Positions 1 to 12,234 of a stretch of DNA of 64,000 nucleotides are shown in pieces; position 1 is the first letter of the stretch; each line of letters opens with the position of its first letter. The DNA comes from Euryodendron excelsum (Eukaryota; Streptophyta; Magnoliopsida; Ericales; Pentaphylacaceae). Below the pieces are notes generated by a model that saw nothing but the letters and a program-made list of their open reading frames with translations, was not told the DNA's origin and did not search any database. The DNA is taken from positions 7,386,001 to 7,450,000 of the forward strand of contig CM065389.1 in the NCBI GenBank assembly GCA_033060915.1. Reading direction: 5' to 3'. The position numbers and the translations under genes were made by a program.

Positions 1-631
1 TGATAGCTCCTAACCACTGAAATGTGTCCATAAATATTAATGTTTTACATTATACTTAAAGGGTTATGACAGTCTTACCGAAAAAGTATAAAAAAGTTAT
101 ACTAGAATGGGCAGTGGCATACTTAAAACTTTAAAAAACGCATATAACATTTTGGTATCCTGCTGATATATCAAAATTCAACTTTCTATCTATCTATTTA
201 TATACAGACAAATATACAGCAAAGTTCCAAAAGAATGCTCAGAGCCCCAACAATGTGGGACAAAATGAGTGAAAATGAAAGAAGAGGAAAACCCATAATC
301 TATAAACAACGTGTCTCCATCGTCTGCTGTTAAGGAGTGTATCCAAATCTACATTCTCTGTTTTTATTTTGGGATTTTGGAGATACTGTTTTTGTTCCAT
401 TTCTTGTATTCTTCTATCATCTCTTCTTGGTTTCTGTTACATCTACAACAATGGTTTTTCCTTTGCTTTAATAAGTATCGCTAGCCGTCCTTGCTTTTTT
501 TGGGGGCTGATGAAACGAGGCTGATGTGGTATTTCCCTTTCAATCTTTTGAGAGCCTGCAGCAATCTTTTTGGCTTCGACATTGATCTCTTAATTAAATT
601 ACTGAAACTCTCTTAGTTAGCACACTCTGTA

Positions 632-633
<2 letters not shown>
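1..633. other. Upstream spacer of the EPFL gene
   Basis: No convincing coding region is seen here. The stretch is AT-rich on the left and becomes pyrimidine-rich towards the right. The last few hundred bases probably hold the promoter and the start of the 5' leader of the peptide gene at 773. No TATA box could be assigned with confidence. Confidence 0.5.

Positions 634-674
<41 letters not shown>
634..674. repeat. CT microsatellite in EPFL leader/promoter
   Basis: An uninterrupted CT dinucleotide run of about 41 bases. A second CT run lies at 736-760, ending 12 bases before the ATG at 773. Pyrimidine-rich leaders are common in plant genes, so both runs probably lie in the promoter or 5' UTR. 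They are expected to vary in length between individuals. Confidence 0.9.
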
Positions 675-680
<6 letters not shown>

Positions 681-772
681 CTTTATCTTCTCTCGTCTTC
701 ACCCTCGAAAGAAACCATTTCATCTTTCTTTCTAATCTCTCTCTCTCTCTCTCTCTCTCTGAGAATTCACAA

Positions 773-1430
773 ATGGAATCCATTCAAAACTGTGCATGTT
801 CCCACAGAAATCGCCAGCTAATCATTCCCTTGACCTTCCTATTGATTTCTGGCCTGACCAACGCCAGATTCATGGTTGAAGGTAAGTGGTTTATTATCAA
901 ATTTTGAGCACAATAGCTAACTAGACATTTATATACAAAACCCGCTCAGATAAATTCACCATCTTTTGAACTGAATTCTCCTCGTTTCCATATTACTGCA
1001 GACAGAGCAATTTCCAAGCTGGTTGACTCTGCTTCCCTGACGGACTATACTCCGGTATCGTGTTTTCCCAATTGCTCCCCCTGTTTGAATAGTATTGTAT
1101 GTTTTTCTTCATATATATATATATATATATATATCTTATATATATGTATGTGTGCAGAAGGAAAGGGAAGAGGAGATGGTAGTGGTGGCGGCTAGAAGGT
1201 TAATAGGGTCGAGGCCACCAAGATGCGAGAGGAGGTGCAGCTCTTGCGGGCATTGCGAGGCAATTCAAGTCCCAATTGTCCCCCAACACAAAAGCCATGC
1301 AACTGCAAGAATCAACCATTATCACTTCTCTGCAACCCCAACTATAGCATCTTCGAGAGGCGATGACATTTCCAACTACAAGCCCATGAGTTGGAAGTGT
1401 AAATGCGGGGACTTCATTTTCAATCCTTGA
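773..1430 (+). CDS. EPFL2: EPIDERMAL PATTERNING FACTOR-like secreted peptide, EPFL2 type
   Basis: Three exons join in frame: 773-881, 1002-1054 and 1158-1430, encoding 144 residues. All introns are GT-AG. Residues 1 to about 31 form a signal peptide with the hydrophobic core IIPLTFLLISGL. A pro-region follows, then the C-terminal cysteine-rich domain. It has six cysteines: four in the cluster CERRCSSCGHC and two in WKCKC near the end. The motifs GSRPPRC, GHCEAIQVP, RGDD and NYKPMSWKCKCG match EPFL2 better than other family members. Family knowledge: EPF/EPFL peptides are apoplastic ligands of ERECTA-family receptor kinases, and Arabidopsis EPFL2 acts in leaf-margin tooth growth. The start is the first ATG after the CT-rich leader and directly precedes the signal peptide. 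Intron 2 carries an AT microsatellite. The family is certain; EPFL2 rather than a close paralogue is likely. Confidence 0.93.
1111..1134. repeat. AT microsatellite in EPFL intron 2
   Basis: A run of about 12 AT units inside the 103-base second intron of the EPFL gene, just before the acceptor at 1157. Length change here would alter the size of a very short intron. Confidence 0.9.
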
Positions 1431-3547
1431 TTGTATTCCCAAAAGAAGAAGGAAAAAAATGTAGTTCTCTAAGTTTGTATGGAAAGGGTACCTTTTTTTT
1501 TTTTCTTCCTTCTTTTCCAACTTTGAATATGTCACATCAGATAATGACTTAATTTAACCTTCCTAACAATAATTTTTTGCTAAAAAAAAAAATTAAACGA
1601 AATTTGTGATTTTGAATTTTAAGTTAACGTATTAGTAATAAAAAGAGAAAATTAGCGTTGTTTCAAGTTCGTCTTCAAATAAAAACGTTTTTTATTTTAA
1701 AAAGTTCTCCCGATCGATGCCGTGTATGTTTTCAATTAATCGTCGTACAATAATTTGTAAGTTGCAAAATCCACTTTTAGAGGTAATTCTTACATGAAAA
1801 GTTAGGCTCACTGTAGAAACAGTCTACAAGCGAAGCGAGAATTTAGACTTCCTTCTTGAAGCGTGTCAAAAAATAAATTAAAAAAAACTAAATCTTGAAT
1901 TAAAAGTCCTCCACGTGTTTTTATTGAGATTTACCCGCAGTGAAGCTTATTTAAGCCTCTTTGAGGCTAAGGACAGCCACACAATCCATAACTCCAGAAG
2001 TTTTTTTTAACGATCGATGTCTCTGAAAGAAAAGGAGAGATTTCTCTATAGAGAACCAAAACAGAGATCCTTTAACGTCACCCACTAAAGTTTGCCAATA
2101 CGTTATACATATATAGTCTGTGGAGAGAAATTGTAACTTTTCAAAAAAATTATAACTTCTCAGTTAGTGACCCATCATAAAAAGTGAGTAATTACTATCC
2201 ACGAGTTCTGGGTTACACATACCCATGGACTTCCCAAACGACCCAATATACCAACACTCATTCATATACAAGATACTAATTTGCAGCATTTCATTTTACA
2301 TTTTTATATTTTACTTGTGACGATATTTTAGTGCCCAAAATTCACTTTTTATTTATTTATTTATCAAGTAGCGTACCATAATATATTACCGCTGACACTA
2401 TAAAAAAACAAAAAGTAAACAATATAACTGAGGCAGCACGCATAGGGCTTTCTTGTTTTGTGCTGTATCGTATTATATTGAGGGGTGGGGGTTGGGGTAC
2501 GTCTGATTGAAATTTGGTATTGATGGGAATGTGACGATACTTATAAGGAAAGAGTACTGTATTTTTTCAGTTAATATGTACATGAATGATGATATATATA
2601 GGGGGATCAGAGACGTACTGAGGCCTGAGGCTGATGACGGGGACTCCACTGGAGAGCCCAGCGTCAGGGGAGCAGTTCTGGTTTCGTGTCTTGCAAGCTT
2701 TGTGCATAATGTATGCATGCATCAGAAAAGCAATCCTCGAACGGATAAATCGCACAGCCCCACCACCACAATAAATACATTGCAAATTTGCAATTTCAGT
2801 CCAAGTTTAAGTTTTATCTAATTTCAGTCCGGACCATATTTGTACGGAAATTTATTTTGGAGGTAAAAATGTATTTTTTTTTAGAAGCGCATTTTCAAAA
2901 CGAACACGAAACTCGTTTTAAAATTTTAAAAAAATGTTTTGAAAATGTCAGAGAAATGTTTTGAAAACTCTCAAAAAAAACGTTTGAAAAATTTTTAAAA
3001 AACTCTTGACATACTTAGCGAAAACTCTTAGGAACATAGGAAAAACTCTTGAAAAACATTTTAGAAACTTAAAATATTAATTTTTATAATTTATGAAATT
3101 ATTTGTATAAATTTCTACTAAGTTTTCTTAAGGTCTCAACTAAGTTTTTCAAATGTCTCCACTAAATTTTTTAAAAGTCTTCTCCGAGTTTCGAAAAAAG
3201 TTTATATTAAGTTTTTCAATCATTTTCACTTCTCGTTTCTCCCTATATTTTTTTGTCGCATTTTTTGTTTTCGTTTCCCCTAACGTTTTTCGTTTTTGTT
3301 TCTCATTTTAGTAACTATGGTAAAGACAATAAGCTTAGCCTAAATGGGTGTATATCTATACATTTGTCTGATGGTTAATTTGGCTCCATGTATCTCATTA
3401 TAGTTGGCTCTTGTATGCAGCAATTCTTGGGTGGAAATGGCAAATGAAAGCTCATGGTGTGTGTTTGTATATTAAAAGTTTGTGTATATTAAGTTCCAAG
3501 ATGTCAATTTTGACATACAATCTAACATGTACAAACTTTGAAAGCAT
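1431..3547. other. AT-rich spacer with degenerate repeat
   Basis: No gene is recognised. Short open frames at 2473-2821 overlap on both strands and resemble nothing known. The part from about 2880 to 3230 is low-complexity, with repeated 'aaaactctt' and 'aagtttt' blocks. It resembles, in opposite orientation, the stretch at about 35830-36150, so it is probably a dispersed, old non-coding repeat. Confidence 0.5.
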
Positions 3548-3875
3548 GTTTTGGTACGGTTTCTATTTTTTGTTTTTGTTTTTTAAAATTCGATTGGAAG
3601 TATGTTTCACATATTAATTTTGAAAAAATTTCTATCAAAATCACGTTTAGTAAGTCGGTTCCAAAAGTTATTTTTAAAAAAATTTTCACAAAAAATCTCA
3701 ATTTTAAGAACCACAAAACAAATTTTTTTTGAGTTTCTAGAACTATTTTCATGTGTTTTTTATGTTTTAATTTTTTTTTTGGATTCTAATAACAAAAAAA
3801 CAAGATATTCTTAAAAATAATTTTTTGTTTCTAATGGTATGAAAAACAACGAAAACAAAATCGAAACCAAACTGG
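3548..3875. mobile_element. MITE-like element with T-rich inverted ends
   Basis: The left end, gttttggtacggtttc, and the reverse complement of the right end (gaaaccaaactgg read backwards as ccagtttggtttc) form imperfect terminal inverted repeats. The interior is T-rich and then A-rich and has no coding capacity; the overlapping short frames are composition artefacts. The 'GTTTGGT' terminus is typical of hAT-like MITEs in dicots. No clear target-site duplication was found. Confidence 0.45.
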
Positions 3876-5859
3876 ACAGCCGTGGAGAGAGAAAGAGACG
3901 TTAAACGCGTGAGATAGAAGGCTGCTACGATTCATGGGAGGTGTTGGGTCGGTTGTCTTGTTCGCCCTCTGTTTCTTCATCTACAATCAAAATGATGGGT
4001 TTCTTTCATGGTAACTTTCTGTCTTTGTAATTTCACTCACCAATCACAGCCGTCCCTCTCCTCCCCATCAGAGTCCCAATTCCTCTCTGCCCGCAATACC
4101 CGAGTACTGACGTATGCCTTCGATTCCACAACTAGATAGAAGTGGGAGTGACATACCAAAATTGAAGGCAACCAATTTTAGAACCTGTTTGGAATTTGTG
4201 AAATAAAAACAGAAGGGAAGCAATAGAGAAATTATAAATAAAAAAATAGATTTTTTTTTTAGATTGAGATTCTTTTCATGGAGAATGCTAGCATTAGTTA
4301 TAAGTATCGGTCACTCATTGACTAATGCTAACAAGTAAGTTCTAATTGAGGTGGCTAGCATTCGTTGACGAGTAACCAAAACTCGTGACTGATACTAGCA
4401 CCTTTCTCCTCTCCATTTTAGTGAAAGGAAAACAACTCTCTCTTATTTAAAATTCAAAAAAAATATAAGAGGTAGAATCTTATAGGCACAATTAGGGAAT
4501 ACACAACAATAATAGCACAATGCAAGAATCCCTCTCATTTCACACCCTCAACATGTATCTCATCTTTTTTTGTCCTGCATTGCATTGGATGCATTGGGTA
4601 AAATGACTGTTTCAGAACCCAAAAAATGCATAATTCCTAAACTCTAAGTGCAGCTCTTTTCTTGCTATATTTGGGTTGGCAGGATAAATAAGCCATTAAT
4701 CTGAGCTTGTGGGATCTAATGTGACCGGAATTCATTTTATTCTGTATATATGAACAAACAAGTATACACAGTTGGATTTTCTCGTAATATAAATAATCTG
4801 ACTAAATAAGCAACAAGTAATTAATTAGATTCGATTTTATAAGAAGGGTTAAGTTTCTTACCACGAACTAGGTGGAAATTCTACGTGCATTTTGACTCTT
4901 GAGTCTGCTCATTATAAATTTATTATTCGTTGATTAAAATACGATTGTTATGATTTTGATGCATAGCCTAATGGATGCTGACTTCGAATGAGGAAGGCCA
5001 GTTGATAAAATTATTTGCAATCGTGCCATCGTGCTTGGGAATTCTGTATAAGATGGTTATTCTCAAAATAACTTCAACTTTTAACTTAGCAGACAATCGT
5101 ACAATGGAAATATTTATTACAAAAAAAAATAAAAAAAATAATGCATTAATTCAATAAAATTACCGTTGCTTTAGGCCACGTTTGTATGTAGAATTAAGGA
5201 GACAATATTGAATTGACAAACTCAGAACAGTTATGCCATATGATTTGATAAATTTTTTTTATACATAATGATGTTAACCTTTTACTTTATTTAATTTAAA
5301 ATATAACACTTGTCCAAATGATTCATTATTGTCGCATCATTTGTCTTTTATGTATAAATTTATTCAGAAACCCATAGATTAACATTTGCACGTTTGTTTA
5401 TGCGAAGTGTGCTCAAATTTTCTCTCTTTTTGAAAAAAATTCCTTCAAAGCAAAGCAAAGTATAATAACAGCTTGGTGCGTGGACGTTAAGATTGAGAAC
5501 TATACAAAATTGAAAGCTACATTAAAATTTAGCTGATTCTTTCTTTTATGCTGCCCTAACAAGTAAAAAGACACTAAATTAGAGATGGATATTGAGCGAG
5601 TCAAGTCTACACTAATTTTTTTATTGGGTTTAAAACCAAATTTCAAGTCTATTCAAATTAAAATTTAGAATTCTTAAGTCCATCCAAACTTGCTTATTTA
5701 CCCTAAAATTGTCTTTAATAAATATGTTTATTAAAAACTAATGTTAGATAACATAAAATTTAATATCAAAACTAAAATTAAATAATATAAAATATATTAT
5801 TTTATGTGAGCGATGGCCCGTGGCCACCACTGCGCTAGCTAGATAAGGTATGCCAAGGG
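3876..5859. other. Repeat-bearing spacer
   Basis: No protein-coding gene is recognised. The stretch holds the small inverted-repeat element at about 4280-4420 and otherwise AT-rich sequence. The 60-codon frame at 4975-5157 has no recognisable motif and sits in AT-rich DNA. Confidence 0.5.
4280..4420. mobile_element. Small inverted-repeat MITE-like element
   Basis: The ends 'ggagaatgctagcattagt' and, on the opposite strand, 'ggagaaaggtgctagtatca' are imperfect inverted repeats of each other. The interior holds two 'gctagcatt' motifs in opposite settings. Its length of about 140 bases and lack of coding capacity fit a non-autonomous element. A similar 'ggctagca' palindromic structure occurs at 21087-21245. 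Confidence 0.4.
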
Positions 5860-6315
5860 CGTGTTTGGTACTATGAAATTGGAGCATTTGAATCAGCCTT
5901 TTGGTACTAGGACTTTAGGTTTTCGAATTTATTTCAAATTCCACGTATGGGTTTTATGATTGGCAATTCTAATTCTTTACACAGCTGGGGTCGATAACGA
6001 ATCGAGATCTAACCGACTCTCTTCTCTTTCGTTCTCCTTCACGGCCCAAACCCTATCCGGCTGTCCACATGGACGGCGGCAGTGGCGGCCTCGCCAAAGA
6101 CTAGGACGGCGGCAGTGTCAGGACTACTGCTACGACATCGCTGAAGGTGTTGACGGCAGAAAACCCTCTGGCTTTCACCACTACCAGTGAGTGTGTCTAT
6201 GACAATTAAGCGTTCTTGTTCTGATTTTGATTCTCCGTTTCTGCGTATCATTCATATCCTTAGTGTGCTAATGATAGAAAATTGGATAGGAGTCCTGATT
6301 TTGATTCTGTCGTCA
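5860..6315. repeat. Duplicated leader-like segment, copy 1
   Basis: This block is clearly related to 7378-7866. Shared landmarks, in order, are a 'tgtttg...tatgaaattgg' start, 'cccaaaccctatc', 'acatcgctgaaggt', 'ggcagaaaa.cctct', 'gacaattaagcgtt' and 'ggattggagtcctg'-like text. It reads like a 5' leader exon followed by the beginning of an intron. Copy 1 keeps a good donor context (accagtgagt at about 6183-6192). It may be the original or an alternative first exon of the gene at 9097. Confidence 0.6.
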
Positions 6316-7377
6316 AGATGGTTAATTACAGAACCGCCATCTCCGCATCATATTTTTTTTGGTAAAACATTTTTTGTAAGATTAGAATTTTTGATCTTAG
6401 AAACCCACATGTCGCGAAGGGTATCACAACTTGGTGTGTGTTAAAATGGTTCTAAAAGGATGGAACACTGCGCGTTTGCCAATAAGTTCAGATTTTTCTC
6501 TGGAAATTGATGGTTTAGATTGTTGCGAGATTCAGTTAAAGGACTCAGTGAGAAATTGAGACTTTGTATAGTTGTGGAAATGTTTGGAGGAGGCCAATGG
6601 CCAGCCATTGCTGGAGAAAAATCTACACTAATAGCCAAGGGTGCTACCTTCCACTGAATTTTAACTTTCTATATGTGGATGGAGACCAGCACTTTGCCAT
6701 CTTAACTCTCTATATATGCAGTATTATAATATATATATATATAAGCACATAATAGCCTCCATAGATACATTTACCTATATATATTACATATTTATACATA
6801 ACTGTATGTACTGAACATCAAAATTCCATAATCTGTCTGGAAGAAAATCTCATGTAACGTCAAGAATTCAAATAAAATTTATTTAAAAACACAGTAGGAT
6901 TTAACAACGAAACACTTGAAAATCCAATTCTTTAGAACCTAGAAGTCAAACACTGTACACATACACGCACACATCATCTATATACATATACCCACATATA
7001 TAGAGAGTGAGAAAAAGTATATGAAGTGAAGAAACAAATCAAAAGTGAGAATCTTTGAGGAGAAGACTTACAGGTAGAGAGATGGGCTGAACGACGACTT
7101 GTAGAACAATGGAATTATGTACACTCTCTTACAGTTGAGGAGGAAGAAAGCCATTTGAGCCACAAAAATGTTTTTTATGCAACATTTTTGGAATTGGAAA
7201 CAAGTGACAACTTCAAAAAAAGAGAGACACCAGACTGGCATTCTCCCCTAGTTATAAATTAGGTGGACTCTAAAATAAGAATTATTCAAAATTTAAAAGC
7301 AACAAATACATGGAATTTCCTTATCCCATCTCTTATTTTGTCCTAAAAAAACATGAGATATAAATATATAATTGTAG
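6316..7377. other. Spacer between the two leader-like copies
   Basis: No gene is seen. It includes an AT-rich microsatellite-like stretch at about 6705-6800 and a region of short 'acatatata'/'cacaca' repeats at about 6955-7010. Short open frames here lack recognisable motifs. Confidence 0.45.
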
Positions 7378-7866
7378 GGCTTGTTTGTCACAATGAAATT
7401 GGGGCATTTGGAAGTTCTGATTCAGCCTTTTGATTCTCAAAATTGACTTGGGATTTGGAATTTGAGATAAATTCCACGAGTACAATTCTGCATTTTGGTT
7501 TTATTAGTAACAATTCTAATTCTTACAGAAGTGGGGCTTGAAAAGGAATTGACATCTAAGCTTGACTCTCTTTTTGTCTCCCTTCACTGCCCAAACCCTA
7601 TCGCCATAGACGGCAGTGGCCTCGCAAAATATGAGGACGTTGGCATTGGGGCGATGCTACAACATCGCTGAAGGCATATCGACGGCAACGAGCAACGTTG
7701 ATGGCAGAAAAACCTCTAGCTTTTCGCCACTACTGATGAGTGTCTCTAGGACAATTAAGCGTTTGTTGTCCAAATTTTTGATTTTACATTTCTTCTTATA
7801 ATTCATAGTTGTAGTGTTCTAAATGATACAAGTTTGGATTGGAGTCCTGTTTTTTATTCTGTCAAG
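7378..7866. repeat. Duplicated leader-like segment, copy 2
   Basis: Related to 5860-6315 in the same orientation, with small insertions such as the 'cgacggcaacgagcaacg' stretch. It lies nearer to the ZCCHC8-type coding sequence at 9097 and could hold that gene's untranslated first exon. The donor-like gtgagt of copy 1 is changed to tgatgagt here. A 'tacatacatacata' tetranucleotide run follows at about 7895-7930. Confidence 0.6.
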
Positions 7867-9040
7867 GAGCATGTATGTCTCCCTCTACGCTCGTATACAT
7901 ACATAGATACATACATACATACATACATATGTCTAATAAAGGTGGAAGTGTCTAGTGGCCTCTATTCATGTGCCTCCTCATATTCTCTTACTGTCTTACA
8001 TATTACCTCATATCTATCTCCTCAGCTGTAATGTCAAATGTGTAGGGCTCATAGGGCTCAAATCAATGGCAGAGAAATGATTAGTATAACTTTGCTTGCT
8101 TGTTACTGATTCACTGTAAACTTGCCAACATTTAGAGATGCGAAATGTTGAGAAAATATAGGTTCAATGGTGATGATACCCAATATTAGCTTGCTATCTG
8201 GCTGATGAAGGATGAGTGTGGGGAACACTCATTATTTTCCTGCTAGGAGCATTGTATGGGACATACATACCCCTGGTTGTTCCTATTCAAGATCATATAA
8301 GGTAAGTGTATTGAAGAATTCAAGGCAATCAATGTATTGGTTGTTCGTTCTCGAGATTTGATGTTCACTTATTTCTATTGGGTTGAGAAGGATTAGCCAC
8401 CGATGGTAGAGTTCTAAAAGTTACTTTGGGAAGATTGAATCCATTGATTGTTCAAAATGGAAAATATTATGAGGCCCAAGCTTTCTAGTTCCTTCTGGGG
8501 GTTCCTCATTACCATCTCAATGAGCACACTGCGAGAGGTAACAAAGCGCATTGACTTTGTTCCCCGGGATCCACTACATTTTGGGTTTGAGAGCCATGTT
8601 GTTGTGGTGGGTGAGAGCACTTTTCGTCAAATCCACCATCAGACAAAGAATTATTCAACGCTCATTATTCTAATTGTAGAAATCTAATCGATAATCTTTT
8701 TCGTACTTGAGCAATGATGGACAATTTTAATGTCTCCTTTTACTTTTTATTTGAAAACACAAGTGAAGATCACAGGTGCATGCACAATCCTCCATAATTA
8801 CATGCAAATTGTGTAGCTCAATCTTCCAAACTAGCTGTGTTTCATGTCTATTATAAAGTTCTTCTAAGGTCATTGTTGAGTCATGGGTATACTTTTCCTG
8901 ACGATATTAAGATGCTATTTACTGATGGTACTTAGGCAAATTCTAATGTGAAAAGCTCCTGTATTTTTCTTCTTACTGTCCGTCAAGAATGACATGGTAC
9001 TTTGTTCTGTATTTGCTAACCATGGTTTGTCTCATGCAGA
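7867..9040 (+). other. Probable 5' UTR intron of the PSP-domain gene
   Basis: No coding sequence is recognised. The segment ends in a plausible acceptor (tctcatgcag at 9031-9040), 56 bases before the start codon at 9097. Together with the leader-like copies upstream, this suggests an untranslated first exon and an intron, as is common in plant genes. The upstream donor cannot be fixed from sequence alone. Confidence 0.4.
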
Positions 9041-9096
9041 GTAAGTTTTTGTCTGATTTGTGCCTCGCCACGGTGGAAGCTTTTTTCATTTAAAAG

Positions 9097-12000
9097 ATGC
9101 AGACTGGGGATTTGATTGGCCTCCCTGCTTCTAGCAATTCTGGCTGTAAAAGCGAGAATTGTGAACTTCTTAATTCTAATTGTGAGCCTACTGAATCTGA
9201 TTCTCAACCGAGTAAATTAAAGGTTAAAGAGGAGAAGCTAAATCAGGAGATCTCAGGGACTGCTGAGGTTGATGTTGGAAATGGAGACAGCCAAATTTTG
9301 CTGGCACCTGAGGTGGACAGGGATTGGACTGGGAGTTCATCTGTTTTGCAAGTTAGTGTCGAATTGAATGAAACTGTTGCAGTTGCAGATGCAGATGCAG
9401 AAGACATGAACTGCGTCAGCTCTAGAATATTAACTGGGAATGGTTGCTTAACTGTTAAAGATGGAACCATTAACAGTCAAAAGAGAGATGGAAGTCCTGT
9501 CAGTAATTGTATCCTGTCATTTGATTTTCTTGCGTATCTTAATTCTGTAAAGACACTGCTATTCAGAAAAGAAATACTAAATAGTTTTTCTTTGCAGTTT
9601 ATAATTCCAAATCTCTCTCTCTCTCTCTCTCTCTCTATGGATGTATGTATGTATGAATGCATCTGTCTGTCTGTGTGCATGTGTGACTGCGCATGTGTGT
9701 GCAGGTTTTTTCCTCCACAAAAACAAGTTTCTGCCTGCAGCTTGTAGTTGCTTCTCTCATGTTATGTTTTCCATAATTTTACATGCCAGCTGTATCTGGT
9801 GTTAAGAAAGCCAGAATGACTCTTGATGAAGAGCAACCTTCAGTGCATGTGATGTATAATTCTTTAACAAGGTATTTTCATAAAAAGAGAGTTGCATATT
9901 TCACTTGCTTTTTAAAATACTGTGTTCTTCCCAAAGAGGACTTCTAAGATGTGATTCTTTTTCTCCGGTCAACCTTTGAATGGATTGGTTTTCTTTAACA
10001 GAGACAGTAAACGGAAGCTTGAGGAGCTACTACAGCATTGGTCGGAATGGCATGTTCAACATTGTTCTTCATCTCATGTAAGCCTGATTCATTTCTTAAA
10101 CCCAGATATTGTGACTTTTTGTATGGTTCCATTTTCATCAATCTGGTTTCCCACTGTTTTGAGTCAAAATGCTGTTATCTTTTATTACTCTTGGAATGAA
10201 GAATAAACTGATTCAGTGGGATCTGCATAATAAGTACTTCTGAACATTGGAATGCAGAGTTCATTTTAGTTTGCTGTGGAGAATATGTCGGGCAGCCTTT
10301 GGGATGAATTTAAATCCTGGGAAATTAAGTCAAATTGATTTCAAAGCTGTAGTTTTTTTTTTTGTCTTTCTCTCCTAACAGCTCAGACAATGTCCCCAAT
10401 TGCCTGGACAGAATCTGGTGCCAGGCAAATAGCTCCTGCATCTATATCAACCATTTAAGAGTAAAGAATATGGAAGGGCCAAGACATGCACATTGTCTCA
10501 GATATGTTGGAGTGCAGACAACCCTTTTATTCAGTGCGTCAGCTAAGAGTAATTAATAAATGTGGTTTAAGTACCAGCGTATTCCCAGTCTCTTGCTTCT
10601 GTTGGACTGACTAATTATGAGGATTGAGTTGTTACTTTCCACCTTTGGGACATGGAACTCCATTCTGTTCTGGAGGACGGAAGACTAAGATTCATGCATG
10701 ATTATCCTGTTTGTCTTAGATTAGCAATAACCTCTCTGGCCTTTTTTTTCCTCTAATAATATTACTGCTGTAACAAAAAAAGGCGGTAATTATCAATGTA
10801 GCCAGCAACATGGACAATTTGACGGGTGAGCTGAATATTGATTAGTTTAATGGATCTTTTGGCCAGAATAAAGCCAAAAGGCTTCTCCTTAATCTGTTTG
10901 GTTTTGTTTTATGAATTCTACTTATACAGTGGTAATTCAGTTTTTCTTTCGGATTCCTTGCAGTTCTACTTTTACATGGCTGTGCCTTGATGTTATTTAA
11001 GTTATGCAATCAATTTAGATGCCGTGTCATTTAGCTGCATTTTGTTTAATGTTTTCACTTGAGGTGATTCCTTATAGACAGATATTTTTTTCCATTCAGG
11101 ATTCCAGTGAGGTGCTAGAATCTGGTGAAGAGACATACTTCCCTGCACTTTGCATTGGTTTGGATAATCGTTCTGCAGTGGTATGTTCCCTTTAGGAGTC
11201 TCTGGTGCACGCATACAGCATTAACCTGATATCTTATTTGAGGAATATTTGGTTTGGTTGTTGACCTTTTACTACTTCCTTATCCCTATACCTGTGTTGG
11301 TGATCAGTTTCTTTAGTTACTGGGCTGGAGCTGCTAACTTGATAACGAATGGGCCCAAATAATACGACCTATCAAAACAGAAAAAGTTCCTATGGTTCAC
11401 CAAAGTATGGCATGACTTGAATCTTCATGGGTCCTTCCAATTACAATGTGATTTTACAATTCCAACTCCTTCCAAATGCATGACTAATTGCTTTACTGTG
11501 TCTACAGAAAGAAATTATTCCGTTTTCAAGAGAAGTCAGCCTGGACAATAATGATTTATGTCTCAGTATGCTCAGCAAATGAAAAATGCTTCAAAAAGTT
11601 ACTGTCTTACTGTATGATATGCTTTGACATTAACATAAATTGTTTTGAAATTAGTAAAACATAAGACTGAAAATCAACAACAATGAGTCAATGACTATTA
11701 TAATCACCATCTTAGAGAATTTGTAATAAATATCTACCTATATAAAATTATATTAGGTTATATAAGTTCATTCATATATGATGCACCCAAGTCGATATAT
11801 GATTCCATGTGAACTGAGAAGATGGTTTTCAATTAATGTATTTCAATCATTGGAATTCTATTAGGAATCTTGTTTATATATGAGTAAATTCTATTAAGAT
11901 TTCTCTGGTTATATATCTATATTTTTTTCCCTTCTATTTTTAGGATTTTAGGATCTAGGACTTAAGTTGTTATTATATTGGGTAGGGTAATTTCATATGG

Positions 12001-12197
12001 TAATTACTTGTTATGAGGGCCTCTTAGGAAAAAAAAAACAAGATGAGGCCTTGGAGAAGGAATAAGATTTGAAATATTTGAAGTGCTGTGCTCTCCTTCT
12101 CTCGCCCCCTTTGTGTTTCTCTCTCTCATTCTTCTTCTTCTTCTTCTCCTCCTCCTCCTCCTCTTATGTTATATCTCTTCCCCCCCCCCCTCTCTCT

Positions 12198-12234
<37 letters not shown>

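Noticed and set aside
1200..1535. 111-codon frame antisense to EPFL exon 3
   Set aside because: The plus-strand frame matches the EPFL cysteine pattern; this is its shadow.
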